DNA of 64,000 nucleotides from Sulfurimonas sp. RIFOXYD12_FULL_33_39 (GCA_001829785.1 MICF01000009.1:1-64000); one strand, 5' to 3'; shown: positions 8,230-17,696, counted from the stretch's first letter. Notes: generated by a model not told the origin, from the sequence alone. Made by a program: numbers and translations.

Positions 8230-9489
8230 TTATATCGCGTCTTTTATGAAGATATACAGAGGAGATGAAGCTACATGTAGAGTCTCTTCTTTTATGCTCT
8301 TGCCGCTGCTAGAGCAAACAGTGAAATAATCTTCATTTTTTAGCGTTGTCGGACGCACAGACCAGTGAATTTGAAGTAATTTTTCATCGACTAAAAACTG
8401 AAGGATATAGTACCCGCGTTTTATATCAAGCCGTAAAAATTGAGAGTTTTTTAGAGTTTGCACCATAAATTTATATACTTCAAACGCCTCTCTTTTTCTT
8501 ATGCCTTCTCTGTTGTCAATCAACCCGTATCCCGGTGCAATCAGTTGATGCCACGATACGCTGTCAACCTGTTGTGACGCAAGAGAGAGAAGATAGTATC
8601 TTAACATGTAATGGGCATAAAGCTCTTCGCTTACACATTCATGCTCGCTTGTGGGAGCATAAGGTGCGGTGTTGCTTATAGGCCAATTTGTCTCCGTCAC
8701 ATGTAGTTCATGTACGCTTTTTGGACTGAGCCAAACCATAGTGCTAAGAAGTGCTATTTTATCTTGCAGATTAAAACCCATCTGCATATTTTCAGGAGCA
8801 CCCCGTCTATCCACATAAAGGAGTGAAGATATAGCATCATAACGGTACTTAAAAAGATTAAAAAGTGTATGTGCGCTAAAGTGGTACTCAAAGTCTATAA
8901 CTCCGCCCCCTATTAGCTTTACATGTGAAAATTTTGAGACTTTTAAATCATAGGCAACCTGAAAAAAACGGTTAAACTCATCGACGCTGAAAAATCCCCA
9001 TTTTGCCCTGTTTATGGTTGAGCCGATTTCAAAAATATCTACATGTTGATTTAGTGAGGTAAAAATTGTCTCTAAATCTCTTTTTAAAAGTGACAAATCT
9101 TCTACATGTTCTCTGTCTTGAAGAATTTTTAGCGTTACTTTTTTATCTTTACATAAAAAAATAAAATCTTTTAATAGCGGGAGTTTGTCCATTTCCCAAA
9201 GTTTTATGCGCAGCAGAATTCTATTTACGCCAAGCTCTTCTATCATCTTAAGAGTCTCATTTGGATTGCGCTCAAAATCAACGCCTATGCAGAAAAAATC
9301 ATTTGAGTTTATCTTTTTCCTTTTGACAAAAGGCGTCATGACGATTGAGAGAGGCAGAATAAAAAGTGAGATAATAAAAGTTTTTAAAAGTGAGCCGATT
9401 TGGCTTTTTCTCATCTTTTTTTTATATACTTTGTCTTGTAACGGATATGGCTGGTCGGAATAATTATCCCATCTGTACGGTTCTTTCAT
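8230..9489 (-). CDS. membrane-anchored TIM-barrel protein, glycoside-hydrolase-like, function unknown
   Basis: I do not recognise a characterised family. From the preferred ATG at 9489 the protein has about 419 residues: a short cytoplasmic N-terminus, one transmembrane helix near residues 33-52, then an alternating strand/helix domain. The order FCIGVDFERNP, RILLRIKLWE, VDIFEIGSTINR, HVTETNWPI and SWHQLIAPGYG resembles clan-A glycoside hydrolases. In that reading E of HVTETNW is the nucleophile candidate and E of FEIGS the acid/base candidate. Frames stay open to an ATG at 9531, but that would overlap the divergent ligase start. It lies immediately upstream of waaF, so a role in surface polysaccharide is inferred. 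Confidence 0.7.
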   Translation of the reverse strand: MKEPYRWDNYSDQPYPLQDKVYKKKMRKSQIGSLLKTFIISLFILPLSIVMTPFVKRKKINSNDFFCIGVDFERNPNETLKMIEELGVNRILLRIKLWEMDKLPLLKDFIFLCKDKKVTLKILQDREHVEDLSLLKRDLETIFTSLNQHVDIFEIGSTINRAKWGFFSVDEFNRFFQVAYDLKVSKFSHVKLIGGGVIDFEYHFSAHTLFNLFKYRYDAISSLLYVDRRGAPENMQMGFNLQDKIALLSTMVWLSPKSVHELHVTETNWPISNTAPYAPTSEHECVSEELYAHYMLRYYLLSLASQQVDSVSWHQLIAPGYGLIDNREGIRKREAFEVYKFMVQTLKNSQFLRLDIKRGYYILQFLVDEKLLQIHWSVRPTTLKNEDYFTVCSSSGKSIKEETLHVASSPLYIFIKDAI

Positions 9490-9525
9490 AAGGCGAATTA
9501 TAACCATTTTAAGATAAAATACTTC

Positions 9526-10344
9526 ATGCATAATTTAAATAAAATCATAATATCTCTTTTACTTTTTACACTCTCATTGAGTGCATTGACGCTTCAAAAA
9601 GCAAACAGCTATACAGACCAAAATATAAGCGGCCGGGTAATGTCTGAAAAACTTGACGGAGTAAGAGCATATTGGGACGGTAAATCTCTATTTACGAGAC
9701 AAGGCAAGATTATAAATGCTCCAAAATATTTTACGCAAAAATTCCCGTCGTTTGAACTTGACGGCGAACTTTGGACAAAGAGAGGAGATTTTGAAAATAT
9801 CCAGTCCATAGTTATGGATAAAACTCCGACTAAAAAATGGAGCGAGATAAAATATATGATTTTTGAAGCTCCTCATGCCAAGGGCAATTTTTTACAGCGA
9901 CTCCAAAAAGCAAGAGTACATGTAGAAAAAAACAATCTTTTACATGTAGAGATAATAGAGCAAAAAGTCTGTAATTCAAAAGAGGAGTTAGATTCTTTTA
10001 AAAAAACTGTTTTATCGCTAGGCGGCGAGGGCGTGATGCTAAAAGATGCCTCAAAAGAGTATTTTGAGGGCAGAAGCGATTATCTGTTAAAGGTAAAAGA
10101 AGCAGATGATATGGAAGCAAAAGTGATTGGTTATAAAGAAGGAAAAGGTAAATTTGAGGGTTTTATGGGAAGCTTACATGTAAAGCTTGAAAACGGTACA
10201 GATTTTTTTATAGGAAGCGGATTTAGCGATGAGATAAGAAAAAATCCGCCAAAAATAGGCACTATAGTAACTTTTAAATATTACGGTTTTACAAACGGCG
10301 GCAAACCTAAATTTGCTTCATTTATGAGAGTGAGAGAAGATTGA
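9526..10344 (+). CDS. periplasmic ATP-dependent DNA ligase (LigE type)
   Basis: Minimal ATP-dependent DNA ligase with a Sec signal peptide (about residues 1-20, NLNKIIISLLLFTLSLSA). The adenylation motif I is EKLDG with lysine 42. Other nucleotidyltransferase motifs are RQG at 58-60, ELDGEL at 77-82, GGEGVMLK at 166-173 and LLKVK at 187-191, followed by a short OB domain. No DNA-binding extra domain is present, as in Lig E proteins of other Gram-negatives. These are thought to act in the periplasm on extracellular or incoming DNA. It sits among LPS genes and its stop overlaps the next start (TGATG). Three TACATGTA elements fall in this gene. Confidence 0.88.
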   Translation: MHNLNKIIISLLLFTLSLSALTLQKANSYTDQNISGRVMSEKLDGVRAYWDGKSLFTRQGKIINAPKYFTQKFPSFELDGELWTKRGDFENIQSIVMDKTPTKKWSEIKYMIFEAPHAKGNFLQRLQKARVHVEKNNLLHVEIIEQKVCNSKEELDSFKKTVLSLGGEGVMLKDASKEYFEGRSDYLLKVKEADDMEAKVIGYKEGKGKFEGFMGSLHVKLENGTDFFIGSGFSDEIRKNPPKIGTIVTFKYYGFTNGGKPKFASFMRVRED

Positions 10345-11306
10345 TGAATATTCTTGTAGTTCGTAATGATAAGCTAGGCGATTTTATAACGGCACTTCCT
10401 GCGGTATATGTTTTAAAACAGCATAATCCAAATAACAGGGTTGTCGTATGTGTCGCTCCACTAAACAGAGCTTTGGCAGAAGCTTGCGATTTTATAGATG
10501 AGGTTATAGTTGATAACGGCGGCACTGTTTTTGAACTTGCAAAAAAACTGCAAAACGCAAAGATTGATGTGTCTATTACCCTTTTTTCAAATACCCGTGT
10601 AGCTCTTGCACAGTTTTTGGCAGGGATTCCAAAAAGGATAGCGCCTGCGACTAAAATAGCTCAAATCTTTTACAATAAAAGAGTGGTGCAAAGAAGAAGC
10701 AAAGTAGAGATGGCGGAGTTTGAGTACAACTTAGAACTTACGCGCGCGCTCTTTAACGATATAAGTTTGGAGTATAAAAAACCGCTCTTAGCGTTTAGCG
10801 ATGCAAAGAAGATATATGAGGTTTTTTGTCTAAACAACGACATAGAAAAAGAGGTTGTTGCTTTTCATGTAGGATTCGGGGGCTCAAGCGATGCAAACTG
10901 GAATCTTGACGAGTATGAGATTTTAATTCGTGAAGTTATAAAACAAGACAAGTATCAAGTAGTTTTAACCTTTGGACCCGATGAAAAAGAGCTATATGAA
11001 GAGATGCAAAAGAGGCTCTATGATGTCAATGCAGTTTTCTATCTCTCGCTTGAAGGATTGGTTTACTTTGCAAAATTAGTAAGCAATTTTAAACTTTTTA
11101 TCTCAACTTCAACGGGAACATATCATGTAGCTTCTCTTGTAGGAACACCGACCATGACATTTTTTGCGGATTCGCTTTTTGCAAGTGCTGCAAGATGGAA
11201 GAGCGTTGGAGATATAAAGCTTCAAAAACACTACATGATACCGAGTGAGAAAGAAAAAAAGGATGAGTTGTTTGAAGAGGTAAAGAGAGAATTATCCCGT
11301 CTTTAG
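10344..11306 (+). CDS. GT9 family glycosyltransferase (heptosyltransferase-like)
   Basis: A 320-residue GT9 protein related to WaaC/WaaF/WaaQ. It has the N-terminal LVVRNDKLGDFITALPA motif, a Rossmann C-domain, and the nucleotide-sugar region STSTGTYHVASLVGTPTMTFF, where the usual ND(S/T)G is replaced by STSTG. With waaC and waaF assigned elsewhere, this could be a third heptosyltransferase (WaaQ-like) or another core sugar transferase. An in-frame TTG lies one codon earlier, but the ATG overlapping the ligase stop is preferred. The end overlaps the convergent acyltransferase by four bases. Confidence 0.82.
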   Translation: MNILVVRNDKLGDFITALPAVYVLKQHNPNNRVVVCVAPLNRALAEACDFIDEVIVDNGGTVFELAKKLQNAKIDVSITLFSNTRVALAQFLAGIPKRIAPATKIAQIFYNKRVVQRRSKVEMAEFEYNLELTRALFNDISLEYKKPLLAFSDAKKIYEVFCLNNDIEKEVVAFHVGFGGSSDANWNLDEYEILIREVIKQDKYQVVLTFGPDEKELYEEMQKRLYDVNAVFYLSLEGLVYFAKLVSNFKLFISTSTGTYHVASLVGTPTMTFFADSLFASAARWKSVGDIKLQKHYMIPSEKEKKDELFEEVKRELSRL

Positions 11307-11854
11307 TGAGCCCAGCTGATATCTTCTTTTACTATTTTTGCAGGGTTTCCGACGGCTATGGAGTTTTTGGGAATTGATTTTGTCAAAACTGAAGATATGC
11401 CTACAACCGAGTTGCTTCCTATCTCTACGCCTTTTAAAATTACTACATCATCCGCTATCCATACTTTAGTACCGAGCGTAATATCTTTTGCAGAGTTTAT
11501 GATTTTACCGTCTTGAAAAATCGGGTGACCGTCTGAGGTCATAAGTTTTGCATTTCTGCTTAACATGCAATCATTGCCGATAGTAAGTGTTATATTTTTT
11601 TCTTTTGCACTTAAGTAACAGCCCTCACCGATAATGGAGTTTTTGCCTATAATGATAGTGCAATTGTCTCCGACTATCTCCAAAAATGAGCCGTTTATTT
11701 TTGCACCCTCTTTTACATGTAGAGTATTATTGTCGCCTTTTATGACTATTTTTGTTTTTGATATCTTTATTTGATGTTCAACTAAGATTTTGTTGTTTTT
11801 TCCGCTAACTTTTATCTTGTTTTTTAATTTTTGTATAAAACTTAACTGATTCAC
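11303..11854 (-). CDS. hexapeptide-repeat acyltransferase (O-acetyltransferase type)
   Basis: A left-handed beta-helix protein of 183 residues. Its isoleucine/valine-led hexapeptide turns run from about residue 45 to 165, ending in the typical SVLTKSIPKNSIAVGNPAKIV closure of acetyl-CoA-dependent O-acetyltransferases. H of SDGHPI near residue 109 is the candidate catalytic base. It is the last gene of the seven-gene minus-strand LPS operon. GTG start overlaps the preceding GT2 stop (GTGA). It probably acetylates a core or O-chain sugar; the acceptor is unknown. Confidence 0.82.
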   Translation of the reverse strand: MNQLSFIQKLKNKIKVSGKNNKILVEHQIKISKTKIVIKGDNNTLHVKEGAKINGSFLEIVGDNCTIIIGKNSIIGEGCYLSAKEKNITLTIGNDCMLSRNAKLMTSDGHPIFQDGKIINSAKDITLGTKVWIADDVVILKGVEIGSNSVVGISSVLTKSIPKNSIAVGNPAKIVKEDISWAH

Positions 11855-12600
11855 TTTTTTTCTCTGTTAAGCTCGTAAAGCTTTATGTATTTGTAAAAGT
11901 TTGTAGCCATGTGCGAAAATGCAATAACCAGTCCTGCGTAACCGTCCAAAAATCCTCTTTTTAAAAAATATGTTTTGAAAAATGAGAAGAGGGCATTAAA
12001 AAAAGCCTTTGTTGGGGATGAGGTTTTTTTGCCGACATTATCATTTGCAAAGATACTGGAGTAACGGTCAAGTTTGATTATAAAATCGGTTATGGTAGAG
12101 TATGGGTAGTGCAAAACAGAACCGCTGATTTGAGCTACATGAAAACCTTTTTCTATAACTTTTTCATGTACTTTTTCATCTGTAAAAGCAGTTTTTGTTT
12201 TGTTAAAAAGGCGTACTATTATGTCATTTCCCCAACAGTGTTTTACATGTACGTTTTTATAGTAGTTTTGTCTGAGAATCGTATATATATTTTTTTCATC
12301 CAATTGAAGTTTTGAGAGATTTTCTACAAACTCATCGGATAGTACTTCATCCGCATCAAGTGATAAAACCCACTCATTTTTAGCAAAAGAGGCAGCGCGG
12401 TTTTTTGTCTCTCCAAAACCAAAAAATTCGCCTTGAACAAGATTTACATTTAAGTATTTTTTTGCAATCTCTAAAGTTGTATCGGTTGAACCGTTGTCGT
12501 AAACTACAACATCACTAAAAGATTTGAGAGATTCAAGAGTAGGTATTATAGTAGAAGCCGCGTCTTTTGCGATGATAACGCATGAGATATTTTCAATCAA
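11851..12600 (-). CDS. GT2 family glycosyltransferase (WaaE/KdtX-like)
   Basis: GT-A fold transferase of 249 residues. YDNGSTDTT at 34-42 binds the nucleotide, the DxD-type motif DADE is at 82-85, and the C-terminal region has amphipathic or membrane-associated segments (KAFFNALFSFFKTYFLK). This pattern matches the WaaE/KdtX group that adds a beta-linked glucose to the inner-core heptose. Starts at TTG, overlapping the kinase stop by eight bases, within a tightly overlapped operon. Donor and acceptor cannot be read from the sequence. Confidence 0.85.
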   Translation of the reverse strand: MIENISCVIIAKDAASTIIPTLESLKSFSDVVVYDNGSTDTTLEIAKKYLNVNLVQGEFFGFGETKNRAASFAKNEWVLSLDADEVLSDEFVENLSKLQLDEKNIYTILRQNYYKNVHVKHCWGNDIIVRLFNKTKTAFTDEKVHEKVIEKGFHVAQISGSVLHYPYSTITDFIIKLDRYSSIFANDNVGKKTSSPTKAFFNALFSFFKTYFLKRGFLDGYAGLVIAFSHMATNFYKYIKLYELNREKK

Positions 12601-13327
12601 CTACCGCTTCCCCCCGTAATCTTTTTTTTGCATTTTTTCTGTCTTTATGAGCTTGTGAGTACTTTAGCGCTATTTTAACACAACTTGACTCATCCGATTT
12701 TGATAATTTTGCATACTCTTTTACAATAGTCTCTAAATCTTCATCTTTTGCCCAGAGTTTAGAGAAGTTTTTGAGTCTCTCATCTAAGTTTAGAGTCTTA
12801 AATTCCATTCTGTTTATATCTACTATTTTAAAAATGTAGCCTTCATCCTCTTTTTTTATAAGTATATTACCAGGAGAGTAATCAAGATGAAAAATGCCCT
12901 CTTCATGCAGTTTGAATGTAAACTCTGCAAAGGCTTTAAATAAGTTCTCTTTGTCTAAAAAATTTGTGTTTATAAGAGGTTCTCGTATAGTAAAGTCATA
13001 CTCGAAGTTTTCGCTTACAAAGTAGCTCTTGCTAAGCAGTCCAAATTTTTTAAACTCTATATAGCCTATTGGTTTTGGTACAAAGCCGATTATTTTTATG
13101 CTGTTTTGGTATGACTTTTTTGCTTTTGAGTCTCTAAAAAAAGAATAGAGAATTTTATTTATAATATTTGGAATTTTAAAAGATTTTACAACAAGATTTT
13201 CGGAATGAAACTCTATGGTTTTTATCTCGTTTCTTGCTTTATGTATGGAGTTGTGCGAGATATCAAAATACTCTTTTATATCTTTTAACAGCTCATTATA
13301 TCTGTCGTGAATTGATTCAAATCTCAT
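12593..13327 (-). CDS. WaaP/InaA-like lipopolysaccharide core kinase
   Basis: A protein-kinase-fold enzyme of 244 residues. A probable ATP lysine is K48 (VVKSF). The catalytic loop HLDYSPGNILI has D149 and N154, and the metal-binding D170 is in IVDINR, where DFG is replaced by DIN. This is the Kdo/WaaP family pattern, whose members phosphorylate Kdo or heptose of the inner core. It lies between the O-antigen ligase-like gene (overlap 11 bases) and a GT2 transferase, which supports an LPS substrate. Phosphorylation of the core would strengthen divalent-cation bridging of the outer membrane. Confidence 0.83.
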   Translation of the reverse strand: MRFESIHDRYNELLKDIKEYFDISHNSIHKARNEIKTIEFHSENLVVKSFKIPNIINKILYSFFRDSKAKKSYQNSIKIIGFVPKPIGYIEFKKFGLLSKSYFVSENFEYDFTIREPLINTNFLDKENLFKAFAEFTFKLHEEGIFHLDYSPGNILIKKEDEGYIFKIVDINRMEFKTLNLDERLKNFSKLWAKDEDLETIVKEYAKLSKSDESSCVKIALKYSQAHKDRKNAKKRLRGEAVVD

Positions 13328-14501
13328 GTTCTATCCTGCTTTGTGCTATAAAAATTCCGCTAAAGATGGCAAAAAATGCCATCGGGAATTGCTCATGAAA
13401 CATAGTTTCTACTAAAGACGATATAGAGTAAACGCTTACAAAAACAATCATCAAGTTAAAATAAAATTTATCTTTTATACTGAGTTTTAAAAGATTATAA
13501 AAAATACTCAAATATAAAACAAGACCTATTAATCCCAGATGAACAGCCGTTTGAACATAAAAGTTATGATAGCTCGGCATTATTTTAGCACACTCCATAT
13601 TTGGATGCTCGTTTGTTATACTCTCTTTTAGCGCCTGCATATCATTGGTGATTCCTATGCCTAAAATAGGGTTATCTGAGAAAATCTCGCCGCCTATTTG
13701 CCAAACGGCAAGTCTCAGCCCTATTGAGGAGCAGTAATCATCTTTTGATATGATTTTTGTGATGTCAGAGAACCCGACTTCCACTCTTGCTTTAAAATTC
13801 GGGCTAATCGTATATGAGATAAAAAATATTGATAAAAGCAGAGTAAGCATCCCAAAAAAAGCTAAAAACTTGTTTTTAACATGTAAAAATCCTACTACAA
13901 ACAAAGAGACTGCAAATGCCGCTTGACCTGTTCTTCCTGCGTTTAAAAAGAGGTTTGCGGTTGTTGTTATAAAAAATAGTGCATAGGCTATTTTTAGATT
14001 TAAGCTTTTTTCGTAAAATATTCTGCTTAAGAGAAGCAATGAAGTAAAAGCCAAAAACATAGAGTATTGAGGATGATTCATAAAAGGATTTGGAAAAGCT
14101 ACTGTTGCATTTTTAAAACTCCATAGTTCAAAAAATACGCCGTATGAGATAAGTTCGCTAATAAACATACCCGCTAAAAATGCAGAAATTCCGTAGTTAA
14201 GATATTTTTTTTCTACCGTAGTCGCTATGACTATTGCGGTTAAAAAATACCAATATTTTCTTATGTAATGAAGCCCGCCAAAAGGTTCTTGCGACCAGAA
14301 TAAAGAAATCAAGCTAAAGGCGACAAACAGCACTAAAGAGATAATAACTTTATTTGATTTTAAAAACTCTATTTTGTTTTTAAAGCCATCGCTAAATAGC
14401 CACAAAACAAATAAAAGAGCTGTTAATATCGAGATACCGCCTCTTGAAATCGGGAGTAAAAAAGCATAAATAACAAATAGGTAGTTTATATATTTATTCA
14501 T
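13317..14501 (-). CDS. O-antigen ligase/polymerase family membrane protein (WaaL/Wzy type)
   Basis: About 394 residues from the ATG at 14501, almost wholly hydrophobic with 10-12 predicted membrane helices. One large periplasmic loop near residues 230-310 contains the conserved region with LGIGITND and YHNFYVQTAVHLGLIG. The histidine in YHNFYVQ is the residue usually conserved in Wzy_C/WaaL proteins. Such enzymes join O-chain to lipid A-core or polymerise repeats in the periplasm. The frame is open to 14525 but the inner ATG gives a normal eight-base overlap with the preceding GT4 gene. Ligase and polymerase cannot be separated here. Confidence 0.85.
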   Translation of the reverse strand: MNKYINYLFVIYAFLLPISRGGISILTALLFVLWLFSDGFKNKIEFLKSNKVIISLVLFVAFSLISLFWSQEPFGGLHYIRKYWYFLTAIVIATTVEKKYLNYGISAFLAGMFISELISYGVFFELWSFKNATVAFPNPFMNHPQYSMFLAFTSLLLLSRIFYEKSLNLKIAYALFFITTTANLFLNAGRTGQAAFAVSLFVVGFLHVKNKFLAFFGMLTLLLSIFFISYTISPNFKARVEVGFSDITKIISKDDYCSSIGLRLAVWQIGGEIFSDNPILGIGITNDMQALKESITNEHPNMECAKIMPSYHNFYVQTAVHLGLIGLVLYLSIFYNLLKLSIKDKFYFNLMIVFVSVYSISSLVETMFHEQFPMAFFAIFSGIFIAQSRIEHEI

Positions 14502-15591
14502 TTTCGTCTTTAAGCAGAGACTCAAAATACTCTATATATTTTTTGGCAGTTGTTTTATGAGATAGTTTGTCATTTATAATATCTTTTGCATGAGCCGTTA
14601 ATCTCTCTAATGTTGCAGGGTTGTCATGTAACTCTCTTATCTTCTTTGCTATTGACGAGGCATCTTTTATAGGAACTATAAAGCCGTTTACTCCGTCTTC
14701 TATTATCTCCAAAGAGCTTTCGTTCGCAGATGCGATTACGGGAACACCGCTTGCAAGGGATTCTAGTATTACACGAGGCAGTCCCTCTTTTCTGGTTGAT
14801 GCGTGAATCAAAACATCACAAGCAGCAATGATTTGAGGAACATCTTTTCTGTGTCCAGTTACATGTATTCTCTCACTCATACCGCTTTTTTTTATCTCCG
14901 AGAGGTACGGCTCTTGTGAGATTTTATCGCCTATAAGCAGAATATGCAAATCTTTTATATCCGCTAACTCATGAGCCGCTTTTACTACGTATATCAAACC
15001 TTTGTGAGGTCTTACGTTTGCAACAAAAGCTACATTGAAATTGTTTTGGTTAGTTCCAAACTGTTCCAGATTGGCAGGAGCTTGGTCATACCATAAAGTA
15101 TCATGTCCTTTGTAAATAGTTACAACTTTTTTATTTTTTGAAAAGACCTGTTTTTTTACATGTTGCGTCACTGCTTCGGAGACGCAGATAACACCGTCAA
15201 CTCTCGGATTTAGTGCATTTAGATATGAACTTGGGTCATGTCTGTATAAGCCGCCGGTTGTTCCTCTGTAAGTTACTAGTTTTACATCCGTGCCGATGCA
15301 GGCTATGATAGCATTTGATATTGTTCTCGAGTTTGTAGCATAAACAATTTGTATATTTTTTTCTTTTATAACTTTTTTTACTAAAGAGATGATTTTAAAA
15401 TCTATTTTTTTGCGATACACGGCATCTATAACTTCAACTTTGCTCTCTTGAAATCTAGGCGCATAAGCACTCTCTTTTTCGCTGAGTAGTGTTATGCTAT
15501 GTCCTGCTTTTGCCAAAGATACATAAATCTCCAGTTCGGGACGCACGCTGTTAAAAGAGTCGTTTGATGAGGTCAATATTAGTATGTTCAT
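14494..15591 (-). CDS. GT4-family glycosyltransferase
   Basis: GT-B fold retaining transferase of 365 residues. The N-domain begins NILILTSSNDSFNSVRPELE. The C-domain has the phosphate/ribose loop NVRPHKGLIYVVKAA near 195-210 and the EX7E motif in RKEGLPRVILESLASGVPVI near 265-285. Third gene of the minus-strand LPS operon, between waaC and the O-antigen ligase-like gene. The sugar donor is unknown. One TACATGTA lies in it (14860-14867). Confidence 0.88.
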   Translation of the reverse strand: MNILILTSSNDSFNSVRPELEIYVSLAKAGHSITLLSEKESAYAPRFQESKVEVIDAVYRKKIDFKIISLVKKVIKEKNIQIVYATNSRTISNAIIACIGTDVKLVTYRGTTGGLYRHDPSSYLNALNPRVDGVICVSEAVTQHVKKQVFSKNKKVVTIYKGHDTLWYDQAPANLEQFGTNQNNFNVAFVANVRPHKGLIYVVKAAHELADIKDLHILLIGDKISQEPYLSEIKKSGMSERIHVTGHRKDVPQIIAACDVLIHASTRKEGLPRVILESLASGVPVIASANESSLEIIEDGVNGFIVPIKDASSIAKKIRELHDNPATLERLTAHAKDIINDKLSHKTTAKKYIEYFESLLKDENE

Positions 15592-15614
15592 AATTTTAAA
15601 ATGCTATCAAAAAG

Positions 15615-16607
15615 TTACTTACAAGCATATTTTTTCAGCTCTTTTGCTATTTTTACTATTTTCTCGGATTCTATCTCTTGTATTGAGAAATCGTTTTTAT
15701 TGAGTTTGTAGTGGTTAACTTCACTATCTGATTTTACGACCTTGTTTATCGGCGTAACATATACGCGGTTTGTCGGAGTAGGTCCAAAAATTGTGATAGA
15801 GGGAACATTCAGTCCCCATGCCATATGAGTAGGTCCTGTGTCGTTTCCTATAAGCAATGAGCATTTTGAGATAACGTACTTTAGCTCATCTAGCGAGCCG
15901 CGAGGAAGTACATGTAGATACTTGGAGTTGTCTTGCATCCAGAGTGCCTTTAGATGTTCTTCTTCGCTTCCCCAGACTATAAAAGTCTGCACGCCTAGAG
16001 CTTCTGCAATTTTTACAAACTTCTCTTTTGGGTAGTTTCTGCTCTCCCACGTAGAGCCTATGACGAAAAGGTTAAAAATTTCAGGCAGATTTTTTACATG
16101 TGAAGAAGAAAACAAAAAAGCATCTTTATTTATAATCATTTGGTTGGTGACTTTTATACCCAGAGGTTCGCAGATAACGGTTGCATTTCGCTCAATCGTG
16201 TTTGCATCATAAGCAATACTTACTTTTTTGTCGTAAAAGTATGACGCTATTCCCTCACGGATAGAGTTTTTGTCAAAACCGGCAATGATTTTTGCGCCGA
16301 TTAGTTTAGAGACTATGGCAGATTTTAAAAGTCCTTGAGCATCGATTACAATGTCATAGTTGTTTTTTGAGTAGCTTTTTACTATTTTGTACTGATTGAA
16401 AATTTCGCTTTTTTTCTTTTTTATAGATTTTAGATTTACTTCTAAAATATTATCTATATGCGGATTGTTTTTTAAAACACCTGCAAAACTGCTCTCAACT
16501 ACCCAGTCTATTTGAGCATCAGGAAACTTTTGCTTTATAAATTGCAGAGCTACCATAGCGTGAATTATATCGCCCATTGCGGAGAGTTTTACTATGCATA
16601 TTTTCAT
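15615..16607 (-). CDS. waaC: LPS heptosyltransferase I WaaC
   Basis: GT9 enzyme of 330 residues that adds the first heptose to Kdo. The N-terminal IVKLSAMGDIIHAM motif is diagnostic for WaaC, where it reads VK(T/L)SSMGD(V/I)IH. The nucleotide-binding region LLIGNDTGPTHMAWGLN near 265-280 and the following IFGPTPTNR are typical. It lies three bases after the upstream GT4 gene and leads into a second GT4. Together with waaF it uses the ADP-heptose made by the gmh/hld genes of this window. Confidence 0.92.
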   Translation of the reverse strand: MKICIVKLSAMGDIIHAMVALQFIKQKFPDAQIDWVVESSFAGVLKNNPHIDNILEVNLKSIKKKKSEIFNQYKIVKSYSKNNYDIVIDAQGLLKSAIVSKLIGAKIIAGFDKNSIREGIASYFYDKKVSIAYDANTIERNATVICEPLGIKVTNQMIINKDAFLFSSSHVKNLPEIFNLFVIGSTWESRNYPKEKFVKIAEALGVQTFIVWGSEEEHLKALWMQDNSKYLHVLPRGSLDELKYVISKCSLLIGNDTGPTHMAWGLNVPSITIFGPTPTNRVYVTPINKVVKSDSEVNHYKLNKNDFSIQEIESEKIVKIAKELKKYACK

Positions 16608-16610
16608 TGT

Positions 16611-17696
16611 TTAAATCTTTTCTATCAAATCATAAAGTTTTTGCATCTGTGTTTCATGATAAAACTCTCTTTTTGCTTTTTCATAACCTGCCTTTGCCAA
16701 AGAGAGTTTTTTTTCAGAGTTATTGTACAGATACTCTATTTTGTCGACTAAATCACTGCTTGTTCTATCAAATAGCAGACCGTTTATGCCCTCATCTATT
16801 ATCTCTAACGGACCACCGTTGTTTGTTGCGATAACGCATATTTTGTTTATCATTGCTTCAACCACGACAAGACCGAAAGTCTCTTTTTTTGTAGCAAGTA
16901 CTACGGTGTCGCATAGTTTCATGTGTTCATTTACGTCTTTTGTAAAACCGGTAAAGATTATCTTATCTTGCAAACCTAAATCATCAACGTTTTGTTTTAA
17001 CTTTTTAAGATATTCTTCATCCATGGTATGCCCGATAATAAGGGCTTTTATATTGAGGTTTTGAAGCTTTTTCATTGCTTCTATAAGCAGAAACTGCCCT
17101 TTTTCCTCTTCGATTCTGCCAACCATACCTACTATAAATTCATCTTTTAAATTGTATTTTGATTTTAGTTCTTGAACTTTTTTATCATCGATACTACTCT
17201 CTTTTACTCCTAGATAAACAGGCTCGATGGGCGGTCTTATCCTATCTGGAATATATTTTTGCATCTGCTCTTTAACCTGCTTTGAAACCCCGTGGAGCAT
17301 ATCTATATTTTTATAAAGCCATCTGTGATACATGTCGTCTTTAAATCTTGTCATGTTCATGTGTCTTGAGTGAAGAATTTTTGGCTTTTTTTTACTAAGC
17401 AGTTTTGCCAAAACAGCTGTTATGATGTCTTTTCCCCAGTGAAAGTGGATAATATCTATATCCTTTTCATCTATAAATTTTGCAAGTTTTAAAGCAGGAA
17501 TAAAAGGGAAGAGTTTATTTCTTTTTATTGTGAATTTATTTTCATCTTTTATCAGATTATCAAGTTTTGTATTTGGAGCGACTACTATGTAAGAGGCGGT
17601 TTTTGTTTTAAAATAGTCATGGCAGTAAAGGGCTGAGAGTTCTAATCCTCCCAGCCCGTGAGCCAGACAAAGTTCAACTATATTTTTCTTTTTCAT
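16611..17696 (-). CDS. GT4-family glycosyltransferase, first gene of LPS operon
   Basis: GT-B transferase of 361 residues. An N-terminal glycine-rich acceptor loop (LAHGLGGLELSAL) is followed by a C-domain with GRIEEEKGQFLLIEAM near 190-205 and the EX7E motif KKETFGLVVVEAMINK near 290-306. The gene opens the minus-strand operon that runs to 11303, separated from divergent msbA by about 125 bases. It probably adds a core hexose; the donor is unknown. Confidence 0.88.
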   Translation of the reverse strand: MKKKNIVELCLAHGLGGLELSALYCHDYFKTKTASYIVVAPNTKLDNLIKDENKFTIKRNKLFPFIPALKLAKFIDEKDIDIIHFHWGKDIITAVLAKLLSKKKPKILHSRHMNMTRFKDDMYHRWLYKNIDMLHGVSKQVKEQMQKYIPDRIRPPIEPVYLGVKESSIDDKKVQELKSKYNLKDEFIVGMVGRIEEEKGQFLLIEAMKKLQNLNIKALIIGHTMDEEYLKKLKQNVDDLGLQDKIIFTGFTKDVNEHMKLCDTVVLATKKETFGLVVVEAMINKICVIATNNGGPLEIIDEGINGLLFDRTSSDLVDKIEYLYNNSEKKLSLAKAGYEKAKREFYHETQMQKLYDLIEKI

